Origin: Bacillus safensis
GTDB taxonomy: Bacteria; Bacillota; Bacilli; Bacillales; Bacillaceae
Assembly: GCA_030159235.1 (NCBI GenBank)
Contig: BSBG01000001.1
Span: 665,461-729,460 of the forward strand
Direction: 5' to 3'
DNA: 64,000 nt
Part shown: piece by piece, positions 26,464 through 36,038 of the stretch
Layout: every line of letters starts with the position of its first letter
How positions within the stretch are numbered: the stretch's first letter is position 1
Program-made: the position numbers and the translations under genes
Notes under the pieces: generated by a model
Databases searched by the model: none
What the model saw: only the letters and a program-made list of their open reading frames with translations
Told to the model about the DNA's origin: nothing

Positions 26464-27672
26464 ATGAAAAAATGGTTGCTTGTCACTGTTGTCGCTTTCT
26501 TTCTAATAGGGTTAGGTGTTTTGCCTGAAGCAAAGGCAGATACGATTTCTGTACAGCCGATCAAAGGGTTGCAAGGTGATTTCATCAAAGGAGCCGATAT
26601 CTCTATGCTTGCAGAAGTAGAGAAAAGCGGCGGCAAATACTACAACCAGAACGGACAGCAGGTTGATCCGCTTAAGCTTTTAAAGGATAAAGGCGTCAAC
26701 TATGTGCGCATCAGACTGTGGAACCATCCATATGACAATCAAGGCCGCGCCTATAACGGCGGTACAAATGATCTCAATACAGCCATCGCTTTATCGAAAC
26801 GGGCAAAAGCACAAAACATGAAAGTGCTGCTTGATTTTCACTATAGTGATTTCTGGACGGATCCTGGTAAACAATTCAAACCGAAAGCGTGGGCGTCCCT
26901 CTCACAAAGCGACTTAGAAAAAGCGGTCGGTACTTACACAAGTGATGTACTCAAAGCAATGAGAGCACAAAATGCTTTGCCGAATATGGTTCAGGTCGGG
27001 AATGAATTGAACTCAGGTATGCTGTGGCCAAACGGCAAAAGCTGGGGGGAAGGCGGCGGTGAATTTGACCGGCTTGCCGCTTTGCTAAAGGCTGGCACAA
27101 ATGCCGTACGCTCTGTCGATTCAAATATCAAAATTATGCTTCACCTTGCACATGGAGGGGACAATGGTGCCTCCCGCTGGTGGTTTGATGAAATCACAAA
27201 ACGAGGCGTCCCATTCGATACGATCGGTTTATCTTATTACCCGTATTGGGACGGCGGCTTTAGCAGTCTGACCTCCAATATGAATGATATTAGCAACCGC
27301 TATAACAAGGACGTCATCGTGGTAGAAACTGCTTACGGCTTTACGACAGCAAATGGTGACAACTTAGAAAACTCTTTTAATCAAGACTCCGTCAATACAG
27401 CCGGTTATCCAGCATCACCACAGGGTCAGGCTTCTTTTATACGAGATCTTTCCGAAAAGATTTCACAAGTAAACAACAACCGCGGGAAGGGATTCTTTTA
27501 TTGGGAGCCGCTTTGGATTCCAGCGAAAGGTGCTCCTTGGTCTAGTCAATACGGGCTCGCTTATATTCAAACAACCGGGACTGTCGGAAATGCTTGGGAA
27601 AATCAAGCGATGTTTGATTTCAACGGAAAAGCACTGCCTTCTCTTGATGTATTTAAACAAATGACACCGTAA
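26464..27672 (+). CDS. ganB: secreted endo-beta-1,4-galactanase GanB (GH53)
   Basis: 402 residues. A Sec signal peptide (KKWLLVTVVAFFLIG...PEAKA) is cut after AKA, releasing the enzyme. The GH53 (beta/alpha)8 domain shows the acid/base Glu in VQVGNELNSGM and the nucleophile Glu in VVVETAYGF; the segment GADISMLAEVEKSGG is a GH53 start signature. It cleaves arabinogalactan type I side chains of pectin into the oligosaccharides that GanSPQ imports. The ATG at 26464 lies about 6 bases after AAGGAGAG; a TTG at 26461 is less well placed. In B. subtilis, ganB follows ganA; here the order is reversed. Confidence 0.92.
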   Translation: MKKWLLVTVVAFFLIGLGVLPEAKADTISVQPIKGLQGDFIKGADISMLAEVEKSGGKYYNQNGQQVDPLKLLKDKGVNYVRIRLWNHPYDNQGRAYNGGTNDLNTAIALSKRAKAQNMKVLLDFHYSDFWTDPGKQFKPKAWASLSQSDLEKAVGTYTSDVLKAMRAQNALPNMVQVGNELNSGMLWPNGKSWGEGGGEFDRLAALLKAGTNAVRSVDSNIKIMLHLAHGGDNGASRWWFDEITKRGVPFDTIGLSYYPYWDGGFSSLTSNMNDISNRYNKDVIVVETAYGFTTANGDNLENSFNQDSVNTAGYPASPQGQASFIRDLSEKISQVNNNRGKGFFYWEPLWIPAKGAPWSSQYGLAYIQTTGTVGNAWENQAMFDFNGKALPSLDVFKQMTP

Positions 27673-27695
27673 TTAAAAGGATAGGACGTGACAAA

Positions 27696-29762
27696 ATGGG
27701 AAAGCGTTACCCACTCGTTCACCCAAATGTAAAAGGCTTTTTACATGGTGGCGATTATAATCCAGATCAATGGCTTCATATGCCAGAGATCATAGATGAA
27801 GATTTTCGATTAATGAAGCTTGCACACTGTCAAACATTCTCCATCAACATTTTCGCATGGAGTAAGCTAGAACCAAAAGAAGGGCAGTATGACTTTGCCT
27901 GGCTGGATGACATTATGGACCGCTTGGCAGCGCAGGGGGCACACGCCATTCTCGCAACGCCAAGCGGGGCAAGACCTGCTTGGCTGTCACAAACATATCC
28001 AGAGGTATTACGGGTCGAGGCCAACCGTCAGCGCAATTTACATGGACTGCGCCATAATCATTGCTTCACCTCACCCGTTTATCGAGAAAAAACGAATACA
28101 CTCAACCGGCTGCTTGCGGAACGCTACAAGGATCACCCCGCACTGATCATGTGGCACATTTCGAATGAGTACGGCGGCGAATGTCATTGTGATCTTTGCC
28201 AGGAAGCATTTCGAGACTATTTGAAAGATAAATACAATCATGATCTTGAGGCTTTGAATCAAGCATGGTGGACAGGATTTTGGAGCCACACGTATAGTGA
28301 TTGGTCACAAATCGAGTCACCTGCACCGCACGGGGAGCACATGATTCACGGGATGAATCTAGATTGGAAGCGCTTTGTTACAGCACAAACGATCAATTTT
28401 TATCAAAATGAAATTGAGCCGCTTCGGGAATTGACGCCTCATATCCCAGTAACCACAAACTTTATGGGCGATTATCCGCATATGCGTCCATTCCTTGGGC
28501 TGGATTATCATCAATTTGCAAAAGAGGTCGACGTGATTTCATGGGATAGCTACCCTGCTTGGCACAGCGGCAGAGAAACCACTGCCGAATTAGCATCAAA
28601 CGTCGCCTTTGTGCATGATTTGTATCGCTCATTAAAAGACGGAAAGCCGTTTCTCGTCATGGAGAGTACACCGAGCCTTGTAAACTGGCATGAAGTGAAC
28701 AAGGTCAAACATAAAGGAATGGCACACCTTTCTGCCATGCAGGCCATTGCCCACGGATCAGACTCTGTTCTTTATTTCCAGTGGCGGCAAGGTCGAGGTG
28801 CCTCTGAGAAATTCCACGGCGCTGTTGTCGATCATTCTGGCCATGAACATACGCGCGTGTTTCAAGAAGTGGCTGATCTAGGGAAACAACTGGAGCAGCT
28901 GCAGCCAATTGCGGGCACATCTGTACAGCCAGAGGTCGCCATTATATACGATTGGGAAAACCACTGGGCGATTGATGATGCGCAAGGCTTAAATAATACA
29001 AACAAACGATATGTAGAAGCATGTCAAACTCACTATCGCAGCTTTTGGAAAAAGGGCATCCCTGTTGATATTGTTGGAATGGAAAAGGATTTTTCCTCCT
29101 ACCGGGTGCTTGTTGGCCCAATGCTCTATATGATCAAACCAGGCGTTGCAGACAGGATCGAAGCGTTTGTTAAAGAAGGCGGCATTTTTATCGCGACGTA
29201 CTGGAGCGGCATGGTCGATGAAAACGACCTCTGTTTCCTCGGCGGTTTCCCTGGTCCTCTCCGCCATGTACTTGGCATTTGGGCAGAGGAAATCAACACA
29301 TTGATGCCAGATGAACATGTGTTAATGACCACAGGGAATGGACGCACCTATCATGTCGGACAATATTGCGAATCCATCCACCCTGAAACAGCCTCTGTGT
29401 TAGGGCATTTTGAGAATGGCTGCTACGAAGGACAGCCCGCCCTGACTGTTCGTTCTTTAGAAAAAGGGAAGGCATACTATATGGCCTCAGAAAATGAGCA
29501 GGCTTTTTATGATGAGTTTTACAAAGATCTCATCACAGGCATCGGCTTACAACCCGTTCTATCTACTGCGATTCCAGATGGAGTCAGTGTACAAAAACGA
29601 ACAGACGGTTCGCACGATTATGTATTTCTGATGAATTTTACAGAAGAGCAGCAGCTCCTCTCACTTGATTCAACGGAAAACTATGAAAATGTGCTGACTG
29701 GACAGCATGTGCCTGAGCAGCTTCAGCTTGATCCTTACGAATACATCATCTTGAAAAAATAG
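27696..29762 (+). CDS. ganA: beta-galactosidase GanA (GH42)
   Basis: 688 residues (B. subtilis GanA 687). GH42 features: acid/base Glu in WHISNEYGG (about residue 155), nucleophile Glu in FLVMESTPS (about 323), and the structural zinc cysteines in GGECHCDLCQEAF. No signal peptide, so it acts inside the cell on imported galactooligosaccharides, releasing galactose for the Leloir pathway. It is the last gene of the operon, ending 5 bases before a terminator. Confidence 0.92.
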   Translation: MGKRYPLVHPNVKGFLHGGDYNPDQWLHMPEIIDEDFRLMKLAHCQTFSINIFAWSKLEPKEGQYDFAWLDDIMDRLAAQGAHAILATPSGARPAWLSQTYPEVLRVEANRQRNLHGLRHNHCFTSPVYREKTNTLNRLLAERYKDHPALIMWHISNEYGGECHCDLCQEAFRDYLKDKYNHDLEALNQAWWTGFWSHTYSDWSQIESPAPHGEHMIHGMNLDWKRFVTAQTINFYQNEIEPLRELTPHIPVTTNFMGDYPHMRPFLGLDYHQFAKEVDVISWDSYPAWHSGRETTAELASNVAFVHDLYRSLKDGKPFLVMESTPSLVNWHEVNKVKHKGMAHLSAMQAIAHGSDSVLYFQWRQGRGASEKFHGAVVDHSGHEHTRVFQEVADLGKQLEQLQPIAGTSVQPEVAIIYDWENHWAIDDAQGLNNTNKRYVEACQTHYRSFWKKGIPVDIVGMEKDFSSYRVLVGPMLYMIKPGVADRIEAFVKEGGIFIATYWSGMVDENDLCFLGGFPGPLRHVLGIWAEEINTLMPDEHVLMTTGNGRTYHVGQYCESIHPETASVLGHFENGCYEGQPALTVRSLEKGKAYYMASENEQAFYDEFYKDLITGIGLQPVLSTAIPDGVSVQKRTDGSHDYVFLMNFTEEQQLLSLDSTENYENVLTGQHVPEQLQLDPYEYIILKK

Positions 29763-29766
29763 TTTC

Positions 29767-29797
29767 AAAAAGCGTCCATTTGATTGGGCGCTTTTTT
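29767..29797 (+). terminator. intrinsic terminator of the gan operon
   Basis: AAAAAGCG-CC...GG-CGCTTTTTT hairpin right after ganA. Confidence 0.85.
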
Positions 29798-29887
29798 CAT
29801 TCGAATAAGTCTAAATACCTATATAAATTCATCTATTATATTTTATCTAATTTTTTTGATATGTTTGATCCCGCGCTACGTTTGGTG

Positions 29888-29931
29888 TTGGCATCCTTTT
29901 TTACCATTGTATAGGCATGAAAGCGGTTGCT
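29888..29931 (+). promoter_or_regulatory. promoter with overlapping cre box for the CitMHS transporter
   Basis: ATGAAAGCGGTTGCT (29917-29931) fits the cre consensus WTGNAANCGNWNNCW at every position. A plausible SigA promoter (TTGGCA at 29888-29893, 16 bases, TATAGG at 29910-29915) puts the cre at about +1, so glucose repression by CcpA is expected. Confidence 0.6.
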
Positions 29932-30037
29932 CGATACTCATATATTTGATACTCTTTTTTTTCAATGCACATGTGGGAATGCATTGGATGAAATGGATAG
30001 ACAAATGTAACTGGTTTATTTGTAGGGGGAGGGGCTT

Positions 30038-31366
30038 ATGTTAACGTTTATTGGATTGTTGATTATTTTAACGATTGTTGTATTGCTGATTTGGGGGAAG
30101 GCCAGTCCAATTGTCGCCATGGTCATGGTGCCTTTAATAGGTGCGCTGATTGCGGGATTTGGGATCAATGACATTCAAACCTTCTTTGAGGAAGGGATTA
30201 TCAAAGTATTGCCGGTGGCGACCATGTTTATCTTCGCCATTTTATTTTTTGGCATTTTACAAGATACAGGGTTCTTTGAACCTGTAATCAAAGCATTAAT
30301 AAAGCTGACAAAAGGAAATGTTGTCACTGTTGCAATGGGAACAGCCTTAATTGGGGTCATTGCACACTTAGACGGAGCAGGGGCTACGACCTTTTTATTA
30401 ACTGTACCTGCACTGCTTCCGCTTTATAAAAAATTACATATGAGTCCTTACTTACTGCTGTTGTTAATCGGGACGAGTGCCGGATTAACCAATATGATTC
30501 CGTGGGCCGGGCCAACTGGACGGGCAGCGAGCGTCCTCAATATGGACCCATCTGAACTGTGGGTGCCGCTCATTCCCATTCAGCTCATTGGCGTTGTGCT
30601 CGTGTTAGGAATGGCATTTATCTTAGGAAAAAGAGAAGAAAAACGAATCCGGCTGAAAATTGCAGCAAATGAAATAGCTGCTGTTCAATTAGAAGGTGCA
30701 GATTGGGATCGTGCCATTCAGTCGATCAGCGAAACTGGAGACGCCTCTTTAAAGCGTTATCATCTCATCTGGGTCAACCTCATCCTATTTGTGTCTGTTG
30801 TCGTGCTTCTCGTGTTGAACGTGATGCCTGCTAGCTATATGTTTATGATTGGCCTGTCACTGGCACTATTGATTAACTTTCCGAATGTGAATGTACAGAT
30901 GGAAAGGATCAAGGCACACGCACCTAGTGCACTGATGATGGCAGCTGTCATTTTCTCCGCAGGTTCATTTTTAGGGATTCTTGAAGGTACAGGGATGCTC
31001 AAAGCCATTGCGGTTGACAGTATTCACATTTTGCCAGCCTTCTTGCTGCCATTTTTACATATCATTGTTGGGATGCTTGGGGTGCCGCTTGATATGCTGA
31101 CTAGTACAGATGCCTATTATTACGCCCTTCTGCCAATTGTTGAATCCATTACATCTGAGGTTGGTGTACCAGGCACTTCTGCGGCATATGCCATGATGAT
31201 TGGGAACATCATCGGAACCTTTGTCAGCCCGCTTGCTCCCGCTGTTTGGCTCGCTGTTGGTCTTGCAGGGGTTGATATGGGGAAACATATCCGCTATTCC
31301 TTCTTTTGGATGTGGGGATTCAGTATTATTCTTCTGTTCATTGCCATGCTGATTGGCATCATTTAA
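30038..31366 (+). CDS. CitMHS-family citrate/metal-citrate transporter
   Basis: 442 residues, about 12 helices. GVIAHLDGAGATTFLLTVPALLPLY and GTSAGLTNMIPWAGPTGRAA are hallmark regions of the CitMHS family (B. subtilis CitM, CitH, YraO), which carry citrate complexed with Mg2+ or Ca2+ with protons. The ATG follows a run GGGGGAGGGG. No CitST-type two-component system is next to it, so control is probably by CcpA through the upstream cre. Which metal is preferred cannot be read from sequence. Confidence 0.85.
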   Translation: MLTFIGLLIILTIVVLLIWGKASPIVAMVMVPLIGALIAGFGINDIQTFFEEGIIKVLPVATMFIFAILFFGILQDTGFFEPVIKALIKLTKGNVVTVAMGTALIGVIAHLDGAGATTFLLTVPALLPLYKKLHMSPYLLLLLIGTSAGLTNMIPWAGPTGRAASVLNMDPSELWVPLIPIQLIGVVLVLGMAFILGKREEKRIRLKIAANEIAAVQLEGADWDRAIQSISETGDASLKRYHLIWVNLILFVSVVVLLVLNVMPASYMFMIGLSLALLINFPNVNVQMERIKAHAPSALMMAAVIFSAGSFLGILEGTGMLKAIAVDSIHILPAFLLPFLHIIVGMLGVPLDMLTSTDAYYYALLPIVESITSEVGVPGTSAAYAMMIGNIIGTFVSPLAPAVWLAVGLAGVDMGKHIRYSFFWMWGFSIILLFIAMLIGII

Positions 31367-31372
31367 AAAAGA

Positions 31373-31400
31373 AAGACATGCGCTGATGGGCGCATGTCTT
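31373..31400. terminator. bidirectional intrinsic terminator
   Basis: Perfect 11-base arms AAGACATGCGC / GCGCATGTCTT between the citrate transporter and the convergent ABC operon. Confidence 0.85.
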
Positions 31401-31407
31401 AGATTGA

Positions 31408-31836
31408 TTATGAAGGATATTCACTTGTGTGAATGTCTGTTTTCGGCTTTTTAATAAGTGACATCAAGCCAATCACAAATAATAGAACCATTGGTACGAA
31501 TGCAAGGCCTACTGTTCCAATTAAAAGAGTCACAGCAGAAACCAAGAAGAGAATACCAGAAAGTACGGCACGACGGTCTGTTTTCAAGAAAATCACACCT
31601 ACAATGGTTAACACAGCTGCAATCGCAGAAACGATCATGAACTGAATACCAAATGCATGGACCGAAGCCTCGAGTGTTTCAATTGGCAATGCACTGCCTT
31701 CCTCTTGTAATACATCATTCATTTCCTCATAAAATGCTGGATCCACTGACAGCATTAATGCACCAAAACCAACACCAATGACACTGAGGACAATACTGAT
31801 AATCCCCATAATTTTTTCACCTTTACGTTTAATCAT
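31408..31836 (-). CDS. DUF4064-like four-helix membrane protein
   Basis: 142 residues with four transmembrane segments (about 10-30, 60-82, 85-104, 107-130), a pattern typical of small DUF4064 proteins. TAGGAGG precedes the ATG. It is the last gene of an operon with the ABC-2 permease and ATPase upstream, 24 bases after the permease stop, which suggests an accessory membrane role for that exporter. No function is established. Confidence 0.65.
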   Translation of the reverse strand: MIKRKGEKIMGIISIVLSVIGVGFGALMLSVDPAFYEEMNDVLQEEGSALPIETLEASVHAFGIQFMIVSAIAAVLTIVGVIFLKTDRRAVLSGILFLVSAVTLLIGTVGLAFVPMVLLFVIGLMSLIKKPKTDIHTSEYPS

Positions 31837-31860
31837 GTGTAAACCTCCTAAAAAGTTAAA

Positions 31861-32814
31861 TTAACTACCTGTTTTCACTTCTCGCTTTTGGAAGACGATC
31901 AAGGCAATGGCCAAGAAAATAGCCCAATAGATGACTAGGACTGTTAATGAGAATCCTAAAGACATCCCTTCGATCACAGTCACCTGTTCCATAAAGTATT
32001 GGGATGGATCGTTTGCAAATAACAAATATTTTGCCCAATCAAAGAAGAGCATTAAAATACCTGTAATCGTTCCACCTACAATATAAGCTAACACACTAAT
32101 GGCAATAGAGATAGCTTCACTTCTAAACACTGTTGAAATGGCGAACGAAAGTGTTCCCAGCACGACAAACATTGCACAATGAGCAAGATAATAATAGACC
32201 ATATTTGCAAACTGTGAACGTTCAATGACTTCACCATTTTGATACACCAGATTCACATAATCAGTGTTGAGTCCAAAGAAAATAGCACCCAATATGAATG
32301 ACAAAATAAATAGCACCACAACAAGTAAAAGAGCATACAGCTGCACCGTAATGTATTTAGATATTAGAATCTTTAGCCTTGATGGTGGACGAATCAATAA
32401 TAATTTAATTGTACCCTGCTTGTATTCAGCCGACACAATGGTGGAAGCAATAATGATCACAAATACACCTACTAGCTGAAGTAAATTGGCGTTTGTTTTC
32501 ACATAATCCCATACACTATTGCTAAACTGATCAGCAGGCGGCAAATGATGCTTGATTCGATAATCATTAATAGCGATCTCTTGTTCAAGGCTTCTTTTAA
32601 AGAAACCATTCTCTGTTTCTTTGAGTTCCTTCTTGTTCTCAGTATTCATCATTTCTAGCTGAGTTTTCCAATCACCTGAAGCTTGATCTTTGTCATTTGT
32701 TTTCACTACAAAAATCAGTGTGGCAATCATCCCTAAAACAAGAAGTCCAACCATAATCCAAGTACCAACACGATAACTAATTTTCATCCACTCGTTTTGA
32801 ATGAGGCGAATCAT
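31861..32814 (-). CDS. ABC-2 type exporter permease
   Basis: 317 residues with six helices; the first helix is followed by a large extracytoplasmic loop (about 45-105) and the second half contains the conserved VVSAEYKQGTIKLLLIRPPSR segment, a hallmark of BcrB/NatB-type ABC-2 permeases. The start overlaps the stop of the ATPase gene by 4 bases (ATGA). It forms an export system with the neighbouring ATPase, likely for a hydrophobic compound or peptide antibiotic; the substrate is unknown. Confidence 0.82.
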   Translation of the reverse strand: MIRLIQNEWMKISYRVGTWIMVGLLVLGMIATLIFVVKTNDKDQASGDWKTQLEMMNTENKKELKETENGFFKRSLEQEIAINDYRIKHHLPPADQFSNSVWDYVKTNANLLQLVGVFVIIIASTIVSAEYKQGTIKLLLIRPPSRLKILISKYITVQLYALLLVVVLFILSFILGAIFFGLNTDYVNLVYQNGEVIERSQFANMVYYYLAHCAMFVVLGTLSFAISTVFRSEAISIAISVLAYIVGGTITGILMLFFDWAKYLLFANDPSQYFMEQVTVIEGMSLGFSLTVLVIYWAIFLAIALIVFQKREVKTGS

Positions 32815-33740
32815 ACGTCTGCCTCCTTTTTACCTGTTAAGCTTAAGAACTTATCTTCTAGGGTTTGTTTTTCAATTTTGATTTCGTACAAATGAATAGA
32901 CGCGCTGCTCAAATGACGGATTAATTCTGGCATTTTTTCTTCTGGTATTGAGAAGAATAAGTACTGTTCCTCTTCTCTTACAGTGACGCCTTCCTCGAAT
33001 GCACCAATGAGCTTCTGTGCTTCTTCAAGCTCCCCGGCTGCTACCTTCATTCGATAATTGATCAAACCATCCTGCTTCGTCTCTGCACGCTGATCCTCAA
33101 TCGCAATCAGCTTTCCTGTTTGGATAATCGCAAAACGATCACACATCAATTCCATCTCTGACATGAGGTGACTGGAGACTATAACAGCCAGCCCTTCTTC
33201 CTTCGCAAGCCTTCTCAAGTAATCTCGTATCATACGAATTCCCTCAGGATCAAGTCCATTGGTCGGCTCATCTAAGATCAGCAGTTTCGGTCTGTGTATG
33301 AGTGCCTGCGCAATGCCCAAACGCTGTTTCATTCCTAATGAAAACGTACGGACACGCTTATGTTTCACATGCTGTAAGCTGACGAGCTCCAGCAGCTCAT
33401 CAATTCGGCCTTCATCCACTTTTCCATTCATTCTGGCAAAGTGAACAAGATTTTGCCTTGCCGTTAAATGATTATACATTTCTGGGTTTTCAATAATCGC
33501 ACCAACATCTTGGATGGCATGCTGATAGGAGGTTTGAATACTATGCCCATTAATCAGAATGTCACCAGATGTAATGGGAGAAAGACCGACCATCATGCGA
33601 ATGGTTGTTGTTTTCCCTGCACCATTTGGTCCTAAGAAGCCAAAGACTTCGCCAGCTTGGACAGAAAAGCTCAAGTCTTGAACAATCTTTTTCCCGCGAA
33701 TATGCCTAGATACATTATGCAGTTCTAAAACGTTCGTCAC
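32811..33740 (-). CDS. ABC transporter ATP-binding protein (BcrA-like)
   Basis: About 310 residues. Walker A GPNGAGKTT (about 39-47), signature FSLGMKQRLG, Walker B LLILDEPTNGLDPEG. The C-terminal 90-residue extension is typical of BcrA-type ATPases paired with ABC-2 permeases. The frame is open to 33770, but the GTG at 33740 is 5-6 bases after AGGAGAGG and gives the normal N-terminus VTNVLELHNVSRHI. No two-component system of the BceRS type is adjacent, so the resistance role, if any, is not sequence-supported. The 321 bases upstream, to the next gene's terminator, show no other element. Confidence 0.85.
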   Translation of the reverse strand: MTNVLELHNVSRHIRGKKIVQDLSFSVQAGEVFGFLGPNGAGKTTTIRMMVGLSPITSGDILINGHSIQTSYQHAIQDVGAIIENPEMYNHLTARQNLVHFARMNGKVDEGRIDELLELVSLQHVKHKRVRTFSLGMKQRLGIAQALIHRPKLLILDEPTNGLDPEGIRMIRDYLRRLAKEEGLAVIVSSHLMSEMELMCDRFAIIQTGKLIAIEDQRAETKQDGLINYRMKVAAGELEEAQKLIGAFEEGVTVREEEQYLFFSIPEEKMPELIRHLSSASIHLYEIKIEKQTLEDKFLSLTGKKEADV

Positions 33741-34030
33741 GCTACCTCTCCTTCTTTGTCTAAGTATCATCTATCATCTATTTCCTGATAAACACCATGA
33801 TCCGTCAAAAATAGAAGAACACTTCCATATGGTACAGCAATGCCCAAAAGTTGTGAAGAGGATTTGCTGAAATTTAGCGAATCATCTGCCTTTTTTAAGG
33901 TATGGTTAAGAAAACGGGTGATTTTTATGTGAAAAGAGGCTTGATTTTTTTAAAAATGAACCTTTTTCAACAGGTATATAAGTATGAAATTCCGTTTCAG
34001 ATTATTCCTTTCACCCATAAATAAAGAAAA

Positions 34031-34052
34031 GAGGCCTCTTACTGACAGCCTC
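34031..34052 (-). terminator. intrinsic terminator of the PhnA-like gene
   Basis: GAGGC...GCCTC hairpin, with a T-rich stretch on the minus strand. Confidence 0.6.
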
Positions 34053-34061
34053 CTTTCATTC

Positions 34062-34400
34062 TTATATCTTTTTCACAAACTCTGATTTTAACTTCATTGC
34101 GCCGAAGCTAGGAATTTTACAGTCAATGTTATGATCGCCTTCAACTAAACGAATACCTTTGACTTTTGTTCCTATTTTCAAAACAGATGAAGAACCTTTT
34201 ACTTTTAGATCTTTTATGACAGAGACCGTGTCCCCATCACTTAACAGGTTCCCATTTGCATCTTTGACAACAAGCTGTTCCTCTGCCGCTGGCTCTTGTT
34301 CAAGTGACCATTCATGCGCACATTCAGGGCAAATCAGCAGACTGCCATCTTCGTAAGTATAGGGTGAACTGCACGAAGGACAATTCGGTAGATTAGACAT
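34062..34400 (-). CDS. yjdM: zinc-ribbon PhnA/YjdM-like protein
   Basis: 112 residues. An N-terminal zinc ribbon ([25 protein letters not shown]: two CxxC pairs) is followed by the PhnA beta domain ([26 protein letters not shown]). E. coli YjdM is of the same size. Despite the historical name it is not phosphonoacetate hydrolase; the role is unclear. The ATG at 34400 is 8 bases after GGAGG; a longer frame begins at 34415. Confidence 0.82.
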   Translation of the reverse strand: MSNLPNCPSCSSPYTYEDGSLLICPECAHEWSLEQEPAAEEQLVVKDANGNLLSDGDTVSVIKDLKVKGSSSVLKIGTKVKGIRLVEGDHNIDCKIPSFGAMKLKSEFVKKI

Positions 34401-34493
34401 TTTTGTTTCCTCCAACTTTCTACATGATTTATAACAATTTTACCACATTTCTATCGAAAGGAACGCGATAGAAAAGGAAACATTTTTCACTGT

Positions 34494-35633
34494 TTACTTA
34501 TTTATTCCAATTGTTATCACAGCCGCAATATTCCGAGCCGTTCTTTCAACATGAAGAGCCGCATCTCGCATCGCCTCTGAAAGAGAGGTGATACCTGGAA
34601 CGATACTAAAAAGGGCATCAATACCATGATCGTGTACCACGGCGCTCTCTTTTGAGAGAGTGCCAGCAATGCCAATCACAGGCAGGTTATACTGCTTTGC
34701 TGCTTTGGCTACACCGATTGGCGTTTTTCCATAAATGGTCTGCCGGTCAATTCGGCCTTCTCCCGTAATGACAAGGTCTGCCTCCTTGATGACGTCATCA
34801 AAATGAACTGCCTTCAGCACAATATCAATTCCTCTTTGTAAATCGGCCTGTAAAAAGCCTAATAAACTCGCACCAAGTCCTCCTGCCGCTCCTGTCCCTG
34901 CTGCATCTCCAAAGGACACTTTCAACTGCTTTTGAGCTACTTGTGCAAAATGAGCTAGATTCTTGTCTAACACTTGAACCATTTCTTCATCTGCTCCCTT
35001 TTGAGGACCGAATACAGCAGATGCTCCTCTCTCCCCCGTTAAAGGATTATCCACATCACAAGCTGCCTCCAGCCGGACGGATTGCAGTCTTGGGTCAAGT
35101 CCAGATAGATCAATTGAAGCTAATTGATGAAGTGTACCACCGCCTGGTGTTAGGTCGTATCCTGTTTGATCAAGGAACGCCGCACCTAATCCCTGCATCA
35201 TCCCAACGCCCCCATCATTTGTTGCACTTCCGCCAAGCCCAATCATCACATGCTTCGCTCCTCTATCTAGCGCCGCAAGTATTAATTCCCCAGTTCCTCT
35301 CGATGTGGTGAACAACGGATTGCGCTTTTCTGGTGGAACAAGGTGCAATCCTGAGGCTGCGGCCATCTCTATGACAGCAGTCTGCCCATCTCCTAACATA
35401 CCAAAAAAGGCATCCACGGGTTCACCAAGCGGCCCCGTGACCACTTGACTAACAATGTGCCCACCCGTCGCATCTACCAACGATTGAATGGTCCCTTCTC
35501 CTCCATCTGCCATTGGCAGTTTGATATACTCTGCGGTTGGCAAAATAGAACGAAATCCTCGTTCAATGGCACAGGCTGTCTCATAAGCAGATAAACTTTC
35601 TTTAAATGAATCTGGTGCGATCACAATTTTCAT
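34494..35633 (-). CDS. glxK: glycerate kinase (GlxK family)
   Basis: 379 residues, class II glycerate kinase: MKIVIAPDSFKESLSAYETA at the N-terminus, LPMADGGEGT near 45, GLGGSATNDGGVGM near 130, and AGTGAAGGLGASLLGFL and ITGEGRIDRQT in the second half, all conserved in the family. It converts D-glycerate to phosphoglycerate using ATP. The frame extends to 35705, but the ATG at 35633 gives the canonical start. It is a single gene. No glyoxylate or glucarate genes are adjacent. Confidence 0.88.
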   Translation of the reverse strand: MKIVIAPDSFKESLSAYETACAIERGFRSILPTAEYIKLPMADGGEGTIQSLVDATGGHIVSQVVTGPLGEPVDAFFGMLGDGQTAVIEMAAASGLHLVPPEKRNPLFTTSRGTGELILAALDRGAKHVMIGLGGSATNDGGVGMMQGLGAAFLDQTGYDLTPGGGTLHQLASIDLSGLDPRLQSVRLEAACDVDNPLTGERGASAVFGPQKGADEEMVQVLDKNLAHFAQVAQKQLKVSFGDAAGTGAAGGLGASLLGFLQADLQRGIDIVLKAVHFDDVIKEADLVITGEGRIDRQTIYGKTPIGVAKAAKQYNLPVIGIAGTLSKESAVVHDHGIDALFSIVPGITSLSEAMRDAALHVERTARNIAAVITIGINK

Positions 35634-35716
35634 CCTAAAGCCCTCGTTTCTTATCATGTCCTCAGCCAAACAGCTGGAAAATGCAAAAAATAATGGTCGA
35701 TACAATGGTTAACGTC

Positions 35717-35733
35717 AAATCGATTAACGATTT
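35717..35733. repeat. dyad upstream of the glycerate kinase gene
   Basis: AAATCG-attaa-CGATTT, a perfect 6-base dyad about 85 bases before the glxK start codon, possibly an operator. The rest of 35634-35960 shows no gene or element I can support. Confidence 0.3.
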
Positions 35734-35960
35734 AAAAGGAGTATGAATTTCAACGTCTCGCTATGATGCTGAATGTCCTCTGGCTCACCAATCATTACAC
35801 AGATGCATTCAGCACATTGTTATTTTTATGTCAATATACGTCGCACGGTCAACATTTCACAAGCCAATTCACTGGTTAAGGCAGCTCCTCTGAAGGTGTT
35901 TTCATTCAATGTATCATAGTGTCATTGCTCAATAAATGCAAAGTGTTCAAAAACCAGCAG

Positions 35961-36017
35961 TTGACAAAGGTACGTTGAAAAGTGTTTAATCAAATCAAAG
36001 GACCGACCGACAGTCTA
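35961..36017 (+). promoter_or_regulatory. promoter and operator of the tetR-type gene
   Basis: TTGACA (35961-35966) with an 18-base spacer to TTTAAT (35985-35990). From 35999 to 36017 lies a site that, in inverse orientation, matches 16 of 19 bases of the operator at 36723-36741. The placement just downstream of the promoter suits autorepression. Confidence 0.65.
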
Positions 36018-36038
36018 GTTAAAAGAAAGGATGGCTTT

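Noticed and set aside
29784-30044. An 86-codon open frame between ganA and the citrate transporter
   Set aside because: It starts inside the gan terminator, has no ribosome site, and covers the cre/promoter region. The hydrophobic residues come from AT-rich DNA.
35763-35882. A 39-codon frame before the tetR-type gene, near an AAAGGAG
   Set aside because: The Shine-Dalgarno-like site is more than 20 bases before the ATG, and the sequence has no recognisable composition of a real peptide.
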